Shown: positions 1 to 9,430, counted from the stretch's first letter. The stretch: 64,000 nt of DNA from Photobacterium carnosum (GCF_002849605.1 NZ_NPIB01000020.1:22851-86850); one strand, 5' to 3'. The notes: a model not told the origin generated them from the sequence alone. Program-made: numbers and translations.

Positions 1-690
1 ATTTACAATTTCCCGTTGTCTCTCTAACTTAGCTGTTTCATAAGCGGTATATGCAAGGAATGAACAACCAATAACAAGAGCCGTTACTGAGGCAATGAAT
101 ATTTTTTCCATGCCTGTTCGATAATATTGAGCGTTAGCTTGCGCAACTGTAATCGGTGAAAAATCAGTAACTTCGTTTTGTTGAATCGCGTCAGTTATTA
201 ATTCAACTTTGACACTAAGATCTTGTGATTCAATAAACGCATACAGACCTTTCCAAGCGTGTGCCTCTGAAATGACTAGTGGTACTTCTAATCGCTCACA
301 AAAGCGCATAGCTGTTGAAAGAACCGCATCTAAACGCCCTGACAAGTCAGCCTTAATCTCACCATCTTTTATTGCAACGATGGTGACATTACAAAGTGAA
401 ATGTCAGTCTTTGGATTATCTATTACAGTATCAGCAACGTTAAACCACATTGCGACACAGCCACTCGCGTTAACATTTGAACGCAACCACTTAAATGCTA
501 TTAAATCAGCATATAACGGCATTACAACGCCACTTTCAATCTCTTTCTCGTCACTAATAACAGACGTAACCAGTACGGATTCATTTGTTAATTTAATGAT
601 TGAAGCATGATCCGCATCCGAAGAAATAGCTTTACGAATGCGAAAATTTTGAAAGGACGGACTATTTACATAATCACGTATCAGTTTCAT
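1..690 (-). CDS. pilO: PilO-like type IVb pilus accessory protein (C-terminus cut by window edge)
   Basis: The first 230 residues are visible and the rest lies beyond the left edge. A soluble N-terminal domain of about 200 residues is followed by one hydrophobic segment (about residues 205-225, containing FIASVTALVIGCSFLAYTAY) and a charged region that starts ERQRE. That architecture and its place directly after the PilN secretin match PilO of the R64/IncI thin-pilus cluster (order pilL, pilN, pilO). In R64, PilO is an inner-membrane-linked assembly protein that contacts the secretin and the assembly ATPase. The ATG at 690 has an AGGTCGG Shine-Dalgarno sequence in the 9-nt gap after pilN, so the genes are co-transcribed. 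The name rests mainly on synteny. Confidence 0.6.
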   Translation of the reverse strand, partial: MKLIRDYVNSPSFQNFRIRKAISSDADHASIIKLTNESVLVTSVISDEKEIESGVVMPLYADLIAFKWLRSNVNASGCVAMWFNVADTVIDNPKTDISLCNVTIVAIKDGEIKADLSGRLDAVLSTAMRFCERLEVPLVISEAHAWKGLYAFIESQDLSVKVELITDAIQQNEVTDFSPITVAQANAQYYRTGMEKIFIASVTALVIGCSFLAYTAYETAKLERQREIVN

Positions 691-699
691 GTTCCGACC

Positions 700-2202
700 T
701 TAAATTAAATGTGCAGTTAGCAAGACCATTGTTTGTGTATATTGATCTTTACCACCATTACCGCCAAGGTACGGGTTATGGAACGATTCATCTGATGATG
801 CTTTAGCTGATTCCTGATTGTAACCAGTCAAGATAAGTGTTTGGCCATCTAATAGCGAAGCAGACTGATTGAAACTATTCTCGTCCATTTGAGGTGATGT
901 TAATTCAGCCCCTTGGTACTTAAACGTTTTAAACTGACCCTGCTCTGAAACCGTGCCACTAAATTGAAGCATAATTTCATCTTCGACCACTTTAACAAGT
1001 GAGCGCATTGAGAAACCAGTAACAATAACTTTTTGTTCGATACTTGAGATAACACCATCGCTAACGTTGCTATCACCAATAGCACCAACACCAACACTTG
1101 CGGCATACGCTTCTTTATGTACCGAGTTTATCTCACCAACTTGGTTATTTAGAGCCGTAAGACTTGGTTCTGTGCTTACAGAAACAACACCCTGTTGGCG
1201 TAGAGCCTCAATGAACAATGAAGTACCAGCCATTGAGCCATTTGTTGATGTTGCGCTGAATTTAGCAAGGTTAGTTAAGCCAGATACCGCAGCACTCGAA
1301 CCGCCACTAGAGAAATTCAAAACACCATCTGTAGCTTTCTTAACAAGATCTAAATCAACGTTAAATGAGTTGGCGTTGCGTGATGTGAAAACAACAATTT
1401 TCGCATCAACACGTACCATTTGACCCATTTGTTTGTTGATTTGACTAATGTACTTGCCAATGCGCTTAACGCTTGCTGGCTTACCAGTAACAGTTATAGA
1501 GCCAGTTGCTTCATTAAGTGTTACTAACGAGTCACCGCCAATATTCTTAATTGTTTTAACAATATCTTTAGTAGGATCAACGTTGTTAGCTTGTATATTA
1601 GAAAACTGATCAGAATCAGATGAAAACATACCGCCAGTCTCACCGCCACTATCACCAGTTAAATCCGCCCCTGATTTTTTACCGATCAAAAAACTGTTTG
1701 AACCTGCAAATTTCATTAATGGAAAAGACTTGGTAATCTCAGCGTTAATAGAAATTGCTTCACGTTCGCTAGTGTCAATTTCATAGCCAGTTTTAGCTTC
1801 AATCGCATGAAAGACTTCTGAAAGAGAAGCCCCTTTCTTATTTAATGTGATTTGCTGATCTAACTTCGTCTTATTACCCCAAACAAAAGTAAGACCCGTA
1901 CTTTCAGAAATCTGATCCATTACCACTTCTAATGGAGCTTTCTTCACATTGATAGATACAGTAAATGAATCGACCCAAGACGGCTTAAACTTAACAGGTA
2001 GCGATACTGCAAGGTTTACTGGTGGCTGTTCAATAAAGTTAGACTTAGCAGCCAAGCGTGCTTTGTCAACCATACCGCCCATAACTTCTGCTTTGTTTTG
2101 CTGCACTAAGTAATCAGTAGATCCACAACCAGTAAGAACAGTAGAACTACCAGCAATTAAAGCTAAAGTTAATGCTGATTTAATGAGTTTATTGTTAGTC
2201 AT
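700..2202 (-). CDS. pilN: PilN-type type IVb pilus secretin lipoprotein
   Basis: This 500-residue protein starts with a lipoprotein signal (ALIAGSSTVLTGCGS, lipobox cysteine near residue 26). It has an N-terminal secretin/TonB short domain (about residues 75-150) and an N1/NolW-like domain (about 205-265, KTIKNIGGDSLVTLNEATGSITVTG). The C-terminal secretin beta domain contains TEPSLTALNNQVGEI and ends with DGQTLILTGYNQE. This is the pattern of the R64 PilN family, which forms the outer-membrane ring through which the type IVb pilus is extruded. It lies between the TcpQ-like lipoprotein gene (9-nt gap) and pilO. The length is normal for the family. Confidence 0.9.
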   Translation of the reverse strand: MTNNKLIKSALTLALIAGSSTVLTGCGSTDYLVQQNKAEVMGGMVDKARLAAKSNFIEQPPVNLAVSLPVKFKPSWVDSFTVSINVKKAPLEVVMDQISESTGLTFVWGNKTKLDQQITLNKKGASLSEVFHAIEAKTGYEIDTSEREAISINAEITKSFPLMKFAGSNSFLIGKKSGADLTGDSGGETGGMFSSDSDQFSNIQANNVDPTKDIVKTIKNIGGDSLVTLNEATGSITVTGKPASVKRIGKYISQINKQMGQMVRVDAKIVVFTSRNANSFNVDLDLVKKATDGVLNFSSGGSSAAVSGLTNLAKFSATSTNGSMAGTSLFIEALRQQGVVSVSTEPSLTALNNQVGEINSVHKEAYAASVGVGAIGDSNVSDGVISSIEQKVIVTGFSMRSLVKVVEDEIMLQFSGTVSEQGQFKTFKYQGAELTSPQMDENSFNQSASLLDGQTLILTGYNQESAKASSDESFHNPYLGGNGGKDQYTQTMVLLTAHLI

Positions 2203-2211
2203 GTTCTTACC

Positions 2212-3345
2212 CTACTTTGCATCAACAATGAAAATTTCTTTAATAGACTCGACCAACTGATGTTTGATCTTTGTATTATATGGTTGAAGCATTTTTGTAA
2301 GAACAGCATCAATATTATTTTCAGCAACTACAGGGTAATCAACGCTGATTGGGTAATCTTGTGCCGCTAACCAACCGCGTTTTTGATCTAATTTCCAACC
2401 AAATTGTTTCGCAAGGTTTTCGATGTTGGTGCTTAAACGTCCGGCAGTCATATTGTATAGCGCAACGTTATCTGCACTGTGTAGGTGGAAAACAACCTGC
2501 TTAGAACCAGGGAATATTTTAGCATTGACTGTTTGGCCGCCTAACTCTGTTAGCTTTGTAGCAACGCCATATACAAAATCATTTACTGACGCTGTATTTA
2601 ACTCAAAGTTAGAAACCGCTTTAGAGTTTAAGCTCTTTGCGGTTTTGTCGTTCAGCATCCAAATGGGGCTATAACCAAATTTGTCTAATTGTTTAATTAC
2701 AGCTAATGAAAGCATATTGCCACTATTTACCTGAATTGATTGTTTTAATGGCTGAATCTTAGTTACTGTCGTTACTGCTTTTAATGATTCAGCACCAGTC
2801 ATTCGATTGTTGTCCAATGCCGGTTTTGTGTCTAGCGTAGCCTTGGTTGCAACTGATTTTAATGGTGTTTTTGTTTGTTGATTAAAGCCGTTACTGAAAT
2901 TTAAAGGGGTGGTAATAATAATTGGTTGGCTATCAATATTAATAGTTTCATAGCCATGATTATTGCTCATTGCCGCCTTACCATCACAAAGATTGTTAAG
3001 CGTTACTTTAATTGAATTAGTATTTGCGGTGGCTGCTAACTGAGGGATTGCCGTATAAACACTATTAAGCGCGTCTTGAGCGTTACTTGTTGATTTAATT
3101 GTAACGTTTTTGGTAATACGTAATTTAGTTCGGTCTATTTTATTATCCCAATCAACCGTTTCGAGGTCATACATTTTTGCTAGATAGTTTGTTGCCGTTT
3201 GTAATGACGCGCCTTTCTCAAACACAACAAGATCGTTTGAAACCGCTGCTACAGGGCTATTAGAGACAGAAGAACACCCCGTCATAGCCACGATAGCAGT
3301 AGCAATAACACTGTTTAGTAATTTACGTTTTGGCATGATTCGCAT
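2212..3345 (-). CDS. pilL: PilL-like lipoprotein with TcpQ-type C-terminal domain
   Basis: This 377-residue lipoprotein has the signal ATAIVAMTGCSS (acylated cysteine near residue 24). The last 75 residues (from LAKQFGWKLDQKRGWLAAQ) fit the TcpQ C-terminal domain: an aromatic-rich strand, then an alpha/beta unit with VDAVLTKML-like spacing, then a final strand. TcpQ-type lipoproteins stabilise and localise the pilus secretin, and PilL does this in R64-type pili. It is the first gene of pilL-pilN-pilO, transcribed leftward, and shares a short divergent promoter region (3346-3441) with the DsbC-like gene. The middle 200 residues look low in complexity and carry no motif I recognise. Confidence 0.7.
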   Translation of the reverse strand: MRIMPKRKLLNSVIATAIVAMTGCSSVSNSPVAAVSNDLVVFEKGASLQTATNYLAKMYDLETVDWDNKIDRTKLRITKNVTIKSTSNAQDALNSVYTAIPQLAATANTNSIKVTLNNLCDGKAAMSNNHGYETINIDSQPIIITTPLNFSNGFNQQTKTPLKSVATKATLDTKPALDNNRMTGAESLKAVTTVTKIQPLKQSIQVNSGNMLSLAVIKQLDKFGYSPIWMLNDKTAKSLNSKAVSNFELNTASVNDFVYGVATKLTELGGQTVNAKIFPGSKQVVFHLHSADNVALYNMTAGRLSTNIENLAKQFGWKLDQKRGWLAAQDYPISVDYPVVAENNIDAVLTKMLQPYNTKIKHQLVESIKEIFIVDAK

Positions 3346-3441
3346 CTATTTGTTATTAGTTGATGCAAGTAGGTTAAGTTACGTTTTTAAAACCACTTTA
3401 ATTAGTGTGTAAAGCTCAAATTATTGATAAGTGAGAATGTA

Positions 3442-4002
3442 ATGATCAAAAAGAAAATAACAGCAACATTGTTTGCCTCAATGTTTTTATTTCCATGCTT
3501 GAGTGTAAATGCAGAAAGTGGTGGTAATACTCATTCGATTTTGCAAACTACAAAATCAACTGCACTTCAACAGGTACTTACATCGTTTGGCGATATAGCG
3601 ATTAAGATCCCTGCAGATAATAAAGAAACAAATAGCATCGTCATGCTGTACGACAACCAGTGCAAATATTGCAACGAGTTCCTAATGAACATACCCACTC
3701 TTAGCTCTAATGGTATAACTGTATATGTCATGCCATTTTTAAATCATGGTGCATACACCCCTGAATCGAAATCAATGTATTTAGCGTGGTCAACAAGCAA
3801 ACCTCTAACTTCTTTACTTAGTAAACAGTTTCCAAGCAAGCCAGATCCAAAAATAGCAGAACGCATATTTGAATTTACCAAATATGCCAAGAACCAACTG
3901 AATGTAACCAAGACACCGTATCTTCTTTTAGAAAATGGAGAGTTTATTGATGGTTTAGTTTCACCTTATAATTTAATCACTTACCTAAAATCAGCCAGCT
4001 AG
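3442..4002 (+). CDS. Periplasmic DsbC-like thiol:disulfide oxidoreductase
   Basis: A Sec signal peptide (MIKKKITATLFASMFLFPCLSVNA) is followed by a thioredoxin-fold domain. The active-site motif is C-K-Y-C (in LYDNQCKYCNEF), and the cis-proline loop is probably VTKTPYLLL. Conjugative elements often carry such a protein to form or isomerise disulfides in secreted pilus or transfer proteins. At 186 residues it is shorter than full DsbC and seems to lack the N-terminal dimerisation domain, so it may be DsbG/TrbB-like. The ATG at 3442 is preferred over the TTG at 3424 because the signal peptide then starts with the usual basic residues. It is transcribed divergently from the pil operon. Confidence 0.75.
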   Translation: MIKKKITATLFASMFLFPCLSVNAESGGNTHSILQTTKSTALQQVLTSFGDIAIKIPADNKETNSIVMLYDNQCKYCNEFLMNIPTLSSNGITVYVMPFLNHGAYTPESKSMYLAWSTSKPLTSLLSKQFPSKPDPKIAERIFEFTKYAKNQLNVTKTPYLLLENGEFIDGLVSPYNLITYLKSAS

Positions 4003-4103
4003 CACCCACCTACTATGGACTAGTTAAAATAAATTTTATCAGTGATATGAAAACCCTTATGCCAGAAACGGAAACGTCAAATTGAATATATAATTCAAGA
4101 GAG

Positions 4104-4155
4104 AGAGTGAGCTACTTTTAATCGAGTAATGATTTAAATAGCTCACTATTTTTAT
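4104..4155. terminator. Bidirectional terminator between convergent genes
   Basis: AGTGAGCTA (4106) pairs with TAGCTCACT (4139), followed by TTTTTAT. It sits between the convergent DsbC-like and HNH genes. Confidence 0.6.
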
Positions 4156-4160
4156 ATACA

Positions 4161-4820
4161 TTAATTATTAATTATATTCTTTAAATTAGTTAAAGCATTA
4201 AAGCGTGTTATTATATCATCAGATTCAATTAATTTCCTTGCTGCTTCCATTAAATCATTATCACTATATATTTCTTTTTCATATCCAAACTTGGAGAATT
4301 TTCTATTTAACCCACAAGCATATATTGTAAAAGAACCCTTTCTTTCTTTATGATCATCTTTGCTAATGAAAAAGCCATTAAATTTTTCTAAATGATTATG
4401 CCAAACATCAAAGTGTGGATGAACAATTAAAAAAGATTTAGAGCTTCTTGGGTATTTTATAAATTCTTTTTTTAATGTATTAGTTGTATTTTTATTTATT
4501 TCTTGATCTCGTTTTATTTGATTGCAGTCAGCACAAATTACACATAAATTTTTAGGCTCAAATATAAACTGAGGGTAAATTGATTTAGGTACTATATGTT
4601 CAACATGTGCATTTCCAACAGCAACAATAGATAAATCTTTTTTACAAAAAGCACATTCGCCTTTCTGTAAGTTACGATAATAATTTCTAATATAGCACCT
4701 TAAATCAAGTAAACTATCATCACCCCAGTCTTTATAACTAAATGAACTACAATTCTTTTTTGTAGCAATCAATTGAAGTTGTTGTTTGCTAAATATTATT
4801 TTCTCTTTTATATCAGCCAT
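4161..4820 (-). CDS. HNH endonuclease, PtuB-like partner of the upstream ATPase
   Basis: This 219-residue protein has a treble-clef HNH domain at about residues 45-110: CAFCKKDL (first CxxC), VEHIVPKS (catalytic E-H), then NLCVICADCNQIKRD (second CxxC with Asn). HNH nucleases with this zinc arrangement are the effectors of Septu (PtuB) and related retron systems. It overlaps the end of the ATPase gene by 8 bp, so the two are translationally coupled. The region is visibly more AT-rich than the pil and tra genes around it, consistent with separate acquisition. In Septu the HNH protein cuts nucleic acid once the ATPase complex senses infection. That function is inferred from architecture, not shown here. 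Confidence 0.7.
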   Translation of the reverse strand: MADIKEKIIFSKQQLQLIATKKNCSSFSYKDWGDDSLLDLRCYIRNYYRNLQKGECAFCKKDLSIVAVGNAHVEHIVPKSIYPQFIFEPKNLCVICADCNQIKRDQEINKNTTNTLKKEFIKYPRSSKSFLIVHPHFDVWHNHLEKFNGFFISKDDHKERKGSFTIYACGLNRKFSKFGYEKEIYSDNDLMEAARKLIESDDIITRFNALTNLKNIINN

Positions 4821-6381
4821 ATATTTTATACATTTCTTTTAGTGTTATTATCAAGTCATAAAGAGCCGAGTCCTTATCCATATCCATTACTATTTTAATT
4901 AAAAATTCATATTCTTCTCTTTTTTCATCACTTATAGATTTATACTTACTAATATGAGTAAATAAATTCATAGCTATTCTAATTAAGTATTCATTGTTTG
5001 GGCTATTTACACCAAACACCCTCGCCATTTGATAATCCATTGACTTATGGTGAACATCAATACCTTTTATTGGTTCAAGTGGGTTATATGATATATTTGT
5101 AACAAATGAATTAACTTTAGATAAAGATGAAACTATATGAGGTGAATGTGTAGCTAAAATAAAGTGACACCAACGATAATTATTAAATAATTTATGTAGA
5201 AATGGTATAAATTCAGATTGCCATTTTGGATGTAAACTCAGTTCTGGTTCATCTATCAATATAATTGAATTGTTTTTTATTTCACTAGCAATTGCAGTTA
5301 TCATATGAAGATAACACAGCTCACCAGAACTCTTTTCTGATATTTTTGTTTGAACCATTTCTTTTGAATCAAAAAATGATAGATCATTAGCTGAAATAAC
5401 ATCTAATAATAAAAGTTTCTTTATTGCTCTAAGTGATTTTTTATCTTTAACACTTTGATTATAATGATACTTAATGTTTTTAATTTCGTTTTTATTTAAA
5501 ATCAAAGTATCAACAGTAGAAACATCACAATTATAGCAATAGGATAAGAATGAATATATGGCATTTCTGATTATGTCCTTTTCTCTTTTTATTTCATAAG
5601 ACTCATACTCCATTATAAAAAAAGAATCCACGGTACTATTAATATCAAACATTTCTATAGTAGAATAACTATCATTTTCTCTTATTAATTTTGTTTTTAT
5701 TTTTACAGTTAGATCAAAATGCAAATCACACTCTAAATTTAATTTATTTAATGTTTCATCAACATGATTTGAATTATTAGCAATAAACCTCAAAATAGAA
5801 TAACTAATCTGTTTTGATTTCAAGTCATTTAAGTTCTGCGGTTTACTATTATATGATACATTATAATTTGATGATGCTTTGTTGTAATAAAACTGCGGAA
5901 GTTTAATAAATGAACTGCTTATCTGTGACGTAATATTTTCTTCTGGAAACTTGTCAAATAAACAATTACTAACACTAATTATTCGTTGAGGCATTGGTAC
6001 CATATGATGATAACCATCAATCATTAAAGATATATCATATTCTATAATGGAATCGTCTTTAACTTTTGTCACTTCACCTCTTGAATAAGAAATATAACAA
6101 TTCTCAGTATAATTAAGGTAGTGAATCGAGCCTTCTTCATTATAATTTTTACTTATATATTTTTTGTTGTAAAAAGCTTTATTAGACAAATCGTTATATT
6201 GGTATATTTTTGACAACCTTTCATTAGTAGATAAAAATATATTACAGATTTTACCTAAAAGCCTACTTTTACCAGAAGCATTCACTCCAATTACAACAGA
6301 AAAAATATTTTCATTATTTAAAGGAGTATCTGTACAAAGTCTAATTGATTCACCATCAAAATCAACTTGCTTAATTATCAT
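4813..6381 (-). CDS. AAA/SMC-like ATPase, PtuA-like (Septu-type defence)
   Basis: This is an OLD/RecF-like ATPase. The Walker A is VVIGVNASGKSRLLG near residue 35. About 300 residues without motifs follow, then an ABC-type signature (SSGELCYLHMI), Walker B IILIDEPELSLHP and the H-loop ILATHSPHIV. This split-ATPase layout is that of PtuA in Septu. The downstream overlapping HNH gene completes a two-gene defence cassette; no reverse transcriptase or toprim domain is seen, which argues against a retron or Gabija. I place the start at ATG 6381 (MIIKQV), which puts the first beta strand at the N-terminus; ATG 6414 would add 11 residues. Confidence 0.7.
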   Translation of the reverse strand: MIIKQVDFDGESIRLCTDTPLNNENIFSVVIGVNASGKSRLLGKICNIFLSTNERLSKIYQYNDLSNKAFYNKKYISKNYNEEGSIHYLNYTENCYISYSRGEVTKVKDDSIIEYDISLMIDGYHHMVPMPQRIISVSNCLFDKFPEENITSQISSSFIKLPQFYYNKASSNYNVSYNSKPQNLNDLKSKQISYSILRFIANNSNHVDETLNKLNLECDLHFDLTVKIKTKLIRENDSYSTIEMFDINSTVDSFFIMEYESYEIKREKDIIRNAIYSFLSYCYNCDVSTVDTLILNKNEIKNIKYHYNQSVKDKKSLRAIKKLLLLDVISANDLSFFDSKEMVQTKISEKSSGELCYLHMITAIASEIKNNSIILIDEPELSLHPKWQSEFIPFLHKLFNNYRWCHFILATHSPHIVSSLSKVNSFVTNISYNPLEPIKGIDVHHKSMDYQMARVFGVNSPNNEYLIRIAMNLFTHISKYKSISDEKREEYEFLIKIVMDMDKDSALYDLIITLKEMYKIYG

Positions 6382-6414
6382 ATTTAAATCACTCGCATCA
6401 TACCAATAAAGCAT

Positions 6415-6939
6415 TATTTACATACATGTAAGAATATATTTTGTAATTAAAATATTGTGTATCACATCGGTTCCTAATTCCTTTTTAACGAAAAACAGAC
6501 TGAATTTACACATTAAATCAAAAGAAAAATATTCTCTATATATTTTTGTTAAGTCTTTATTTTAAATGATTTTCATACATGAAAATTATGACTCTACACA
6601 ACTCTGGTAGTATATATTTCAATATTGCTAAAAATCGTATTCATCAGTTGCTTGGTAAATCATTAAACTTCATTTATCTCCACTCAACATCATATCGTAG
6701 CCCTGTAGTGGAATATTCGTCTTTAACTGCTCCACCTCTGTATATCGTCCAACCTTGCTGTACCATTTTTCCTTATATGATAATTTCAAAGTTCTGGTTA
6801 GTGTTCTTTAGATGCATCTGAAACAAACCATAACAATTCCCTCGCAACAACCGCATTCCAGTCACTTAGGCGCATAGTCAAAACGTGTTAAAATAGTAAT
6901 TAACAAAATTACTTATCACTGTCTTTTACTGGTAGAGCT
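6415..6939. other. Gene-poor spacer with one doubtful 30-aa reading frame
   Basis: No convincing gene. On the minus strand 6674-6766 encodes a 30-residue peptide starting MVQQGWTIYRGG, preceded by AAGGAAAAATG, which looks like a real ribosome site. It may be a microprotein or the remnant of a lost gene. The plus strand carries an 80-codon frame (6579-6821) with no ribosome site and no recognisable content. The rest is AT-rich and presumably holds the promoters of the defence pair and of the gene at 6940. Confidence 0.3.
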
Positions 6940-7791
6940 ATGAATTACGAGAAAAGCTGCCTCGCTCGCGTGAACAACATCGAATGGATTGATTTCTACA
7001 CTCTTGAACAAGAGTTCTTTGAATATCTAGCTATAAATGGAACGGTTCTAAAAAGTGAAGATGGTTTTGAGCCTCAGTATCACAAAATAGAATTTCGCGG
7101 AAAGAGAACAATTTACGCGCCACCAATGTATGTGCGATCTGTTATCTCAGTAGCTAAATCAGCTATTCCTACAATTCGGAAATATAAGAAAGACCTAGAA
7201 GCCGCATACAGAATTGCAATGCAGTCTATAAACAAATCATTCAAATCATTCCCTAGTAGATTTCCAAGCATTGAACCAGATCTATCTCAAATCAACATTT
7301 GGAGACAGGCTGCAACTTCAAGCAAAATATTAAAGCATGGTGACGTTGCACCCATTTGCCGTTTCTTCACCGATGCAGATAGCCGCGAGAACGCAAAGCA
7401 AACTGTTGACCACTTAAAAGTTAATTACAACATTCAAGCAAAACTACTCAAAAGTAATATGTCGCTTCGAGGTGGATTAAGTACCGAGCCATGCGTCTAC
7501 GTAACTGCACCAGTAAATGAATTACTATCACATTTTGGTGTGAGTTCTATTCGTAGTAGACGAGAAAGCGGTACTCAGTATCGAGCTCATTGTTATGCTG
7601 CAGATGAACGAGGATCTTTTAGGATTGGTTATGGATTAGTTATTACCACTGGCCACCCAGAAATTTATGAGACTGTTCCTCAACGTGAAAGAGCACATAA
7701 AACAACATTGATTAAAAAGCCGTTGTACTTTTCTAATATCGGGAAAATTGCCGGTCAGTTTGTTGAACTGTACGAAGAAGACAATAAATAA
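6940..7791 (+). CDS. Hypothetical protein, 283 aa
   Basis: I do not recognise this family. The protein appears soluble, with no signal peptide or membrane segment. It is rich in Arg/Lys and aromatic residues in the N-terminal 130 residues, then a likely alpha/beta portion (LSTEPCVYVTAPVNELLSHFGVSSIRSRRESG) and a basic C-terminus (PQRERAHKTTLIKKP). The basic character would suit a nucleic-acid-associated plasmid maintenance or transfer protein, but that is a guess. It stands alone between an AT-rich spacer and a 350-bp regulatory gap, and is not obviously in an operon. Confidence 0.6.
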   Translation: MNYEKSCLARVNNIEWIDFYTLEQEFFEYLAINGTVLKSEDGFEPQYHKIEFRGKRTIYAPPMYVRSVISVAKSAIPTIRKYKKDLEAAYRIAMQSINKSFKSFPSRFPSIEPDLSQINIWRQAATSSKILKHGDVAPICRFFTDADSRENAKQTVDHLKVNYNIQAKLLKSNMSLRGGLSTEPCVYVTAPVNELLSHFGVSSIRSRRESGTQYRAHCYAADERGSFRIGYGLVITTGHPEIYETVPQRERAHKTTLIKKPLYFSNIGKIAGQFVELYEEDNK

Positions 7792-8145
7792 CAGCCAAGC
7801 TATGATTTACGATAACTAATTATAAATGATGTTAATTTTTAATGGTTAATGGTAATTAACAGCGATTAATCATCATTATATCTAATTTACTGTAAATCAC
7901 ACTTGTATATAAAATACACTAAGCACATTTCACCCACAACCAAGACAACTACTTAAAAGATAATATTGTAATATTTAAAAAGTATTAAATAAATATTACT
8001 TACAATATAAATAAAACTATAAGCTACTGTTATAAAGGGGTTGTGAGAGTTAAATTTGAAATCTACAATATTATTTACATATTACTATAGAGATAAAGCA
8101 ATATTATTTGTATATTTATAGCGACAAAAAAACAGGTCGCACAAA
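7792..8145. promoter_or_regulatory. AT-rich regulatory gap with operator-like palindrome and start-proximal hairpin
   Basis: The gap contains an interrupted palindrome at about 7965-8008 built from TATTGTAATATTT and AAATATTAC..ACAATA. It resembles the TACAATACT-type sites found near 20.2, 21.4 and 24.6 kb. Just before the next gene, GCGAC (8121-8125) pairs with GTCGC (8136-8140), and the AGG of the likely ribosome site lies at the edge of this hairpin. Confidence 0.45.
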
Positions 8146-8550
8146 ATGAAAGGTTTGCAGAAAATGCTCGTTCTAAACAAAATAAATACAACGATGATCC
8201 CATTTGCTCACGGACTGATTAGCATTGCATCTATAGCAGCATTGTTTAATAGCGGTATCTCATTTAGAAACGATAAGCCAATTGAGTTCTTCGTTGAAAA
8301 AGTCAGTAACCAATGTGGTTACAGTATTCCTAAAACAATTCTGATCAATGAACCTAATGGTTATGGGCGGTTTTTACACGCGATTGAAGAACAACATACT
8401 AATGAGTTATTTGCGGCTTATGAATTGGTACACATCAACTTAGAGTGCCAGGTCGAGCTTGCATCATATCTAATTACACTAAAGAGAAGTAAAATCACTG
8501 GCAGTGAAATTGAAGATTATTTGATGAAAGGCAATATTTTTATTGCATGA
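8146..8550 (+). CDS. Hypothetical protein, 134 aa
   Basis: Unrecognised. It has a moderately hydrophobic segment near residues 15-40 (MIPFAHGLISIASIAALFNSGISF), then a mostly polar remainder, and may be peripheral or weakly membrane-associated. The start at 8146 follows the AACAGGTCGC hairpin; a second ATG eight residues later is also possible. It is a single gene: an AT-rich regulatory gap lies upstream and a strong bidirectional terminator separates it from the convergent membrane-protein gene at 8646. Confidence 0.5.
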   Translation: MKGLQKMLVLNKINTTMIPFAHGLISIASIAALFNSGISFRNDKPIEFFVEKVSNQCGYSIPKTILINEPNGYGRFLHAIEEQHTNELFAAYELVHINLECQVELASYLITLKRSKITGSEIEDYLMKGNIFIA

Positions 8551-8599
8551 GTTATGCACAATTCCTGTAGATTAAAATTGTATAACGTCATTGAATAGG

Positions 8600-8648
8600 C
8601 TCTGTATTACTGACACAACGAGGTGACAAGTAATACAGAGTTTTTTTA
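8600..8648. terminator. Rho-independent terminator (bidirectional)
   Basis: CTCTGTATTACT pairs with AGTAATACAGAG, 12 bp of perfect stem, followed by TTTTTTT. It lies between convergent genes and overlaps the last codon of the minus-strand gene. Confidence 0.9.
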
Positions 8649-9347
8649 GTTAAATTTCGAGAAATTTGATACAGCAGCGCGTATACCAACCCCACTCAAC
8701 AATATGATTGGCAATAACCATAGAGTTGGATGGTTATCTGTCGGTGCAACCAAATAAATCAACATGAATCCTACTAGTGGAACACCCACCAAGTGCATTG
8801 AGATCGACCATTTTAAACCACTATCTCTTACGCCAGTGTAAATGCGTTCCTTCCGTAGCACGAATCCATCTGCAAACATGCATAACCAAACAATAAAGAA
8901 CAAAGGCAATGAACTAACAACATACGACATTTTAATGATCGTTGTGAATACAACAAAGATTGGAATATATAACCAAGCCCTCATTCCAACTTGCGGAGTT
9001 AGCATTAACTCTTTCATATTTGTATTAAAAAGTCCTGACACACCATCCATAAAATAACTTGTTACAGATAATGGATCGATCATGTATTTATGCCCTGTTT
9101 TATCCAATGATAAAAATTCAAAATATTTGATTAACACTAATCGGCTATGATCTATTCCTTTGTCTACAAAGCCAAATATTACAGCAACATACTCCACACC
9201 TATAGCTATAATTATTAGTAAGAATGAAACAATAACTATTTCAAACGCCAGCCTAAATAAAGCACCAATACCACCTGTATAACGTGGTGGCTTCTCTCTT
9301 TTTTGTGAACTGCCTTGTTGTGAATTTCCCTTGTTTTCTTGAGCCAT
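8646..9347 (-). CDS. MPF_G conjugation membrane protein, TIGR03747 (PFL_4697) type
   Basis: This 233-residue inner-membrane protein has an N-terminal polar tail (residues 1-28, Gln/Lys-rich) and about four hydrophobic segments (about 30-58, 125-150, 155-175, 190-225). The layout and its pairing with TraD match the TIGR03747 membrane protein of ICE-type (PFGI-1/ICEHin1056) transfer systems, which normally lies next to the coupling-protein gene. Its exact role in mating is unknown. Here it is divergent from traD rather than downstream of it, a rearrangement of the usual order. The ATG at 9347 has a good GGAGGG site in TACGGAGGGTAATT. Confidence 0.75.
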   Translation of the reverse strand: MAQENKGNSQQGSSQKREKPPRYTGGIGALFRLAFEIVIVSFLLIIIAIGVEYVAVIFGFVDKGIDHSRLVLIKYFEFLSLDKTGHKYMIDPLSVTSYFMDGVSGLFNTNMKELMLTPQVGMRAWLYIPIFVVFTTIIKMSYVVSSLPLFFIVWLCMFADGFVLRKERIYTGVRDSGLKWSISMHLVGVPLVGFMLIYLVAPTDNHPTLWLLPIILLSGVGIRAAVSNFSKFN

Positions 9348-9430
9348 AATTACCCTCCGTTTACGATTTTCACATAAAAGTTAAATTCATCATTGATTAG
9401 ACAATCAGCGATTAAACAACTAATCCATGT

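Noticed and set aside
209..610. 133-codon plus-strand frame at the left edge
   Set aside because: Antisense to the PilO-like gene, which has the right operon position, ribosome site and membrane segment.
4161..6414. Retron or Gabija system
   Set aside because: No reverse transcriptase or msr/msd-like sequence, no toprim domain in the ATPase and no UvrD helicase partner.
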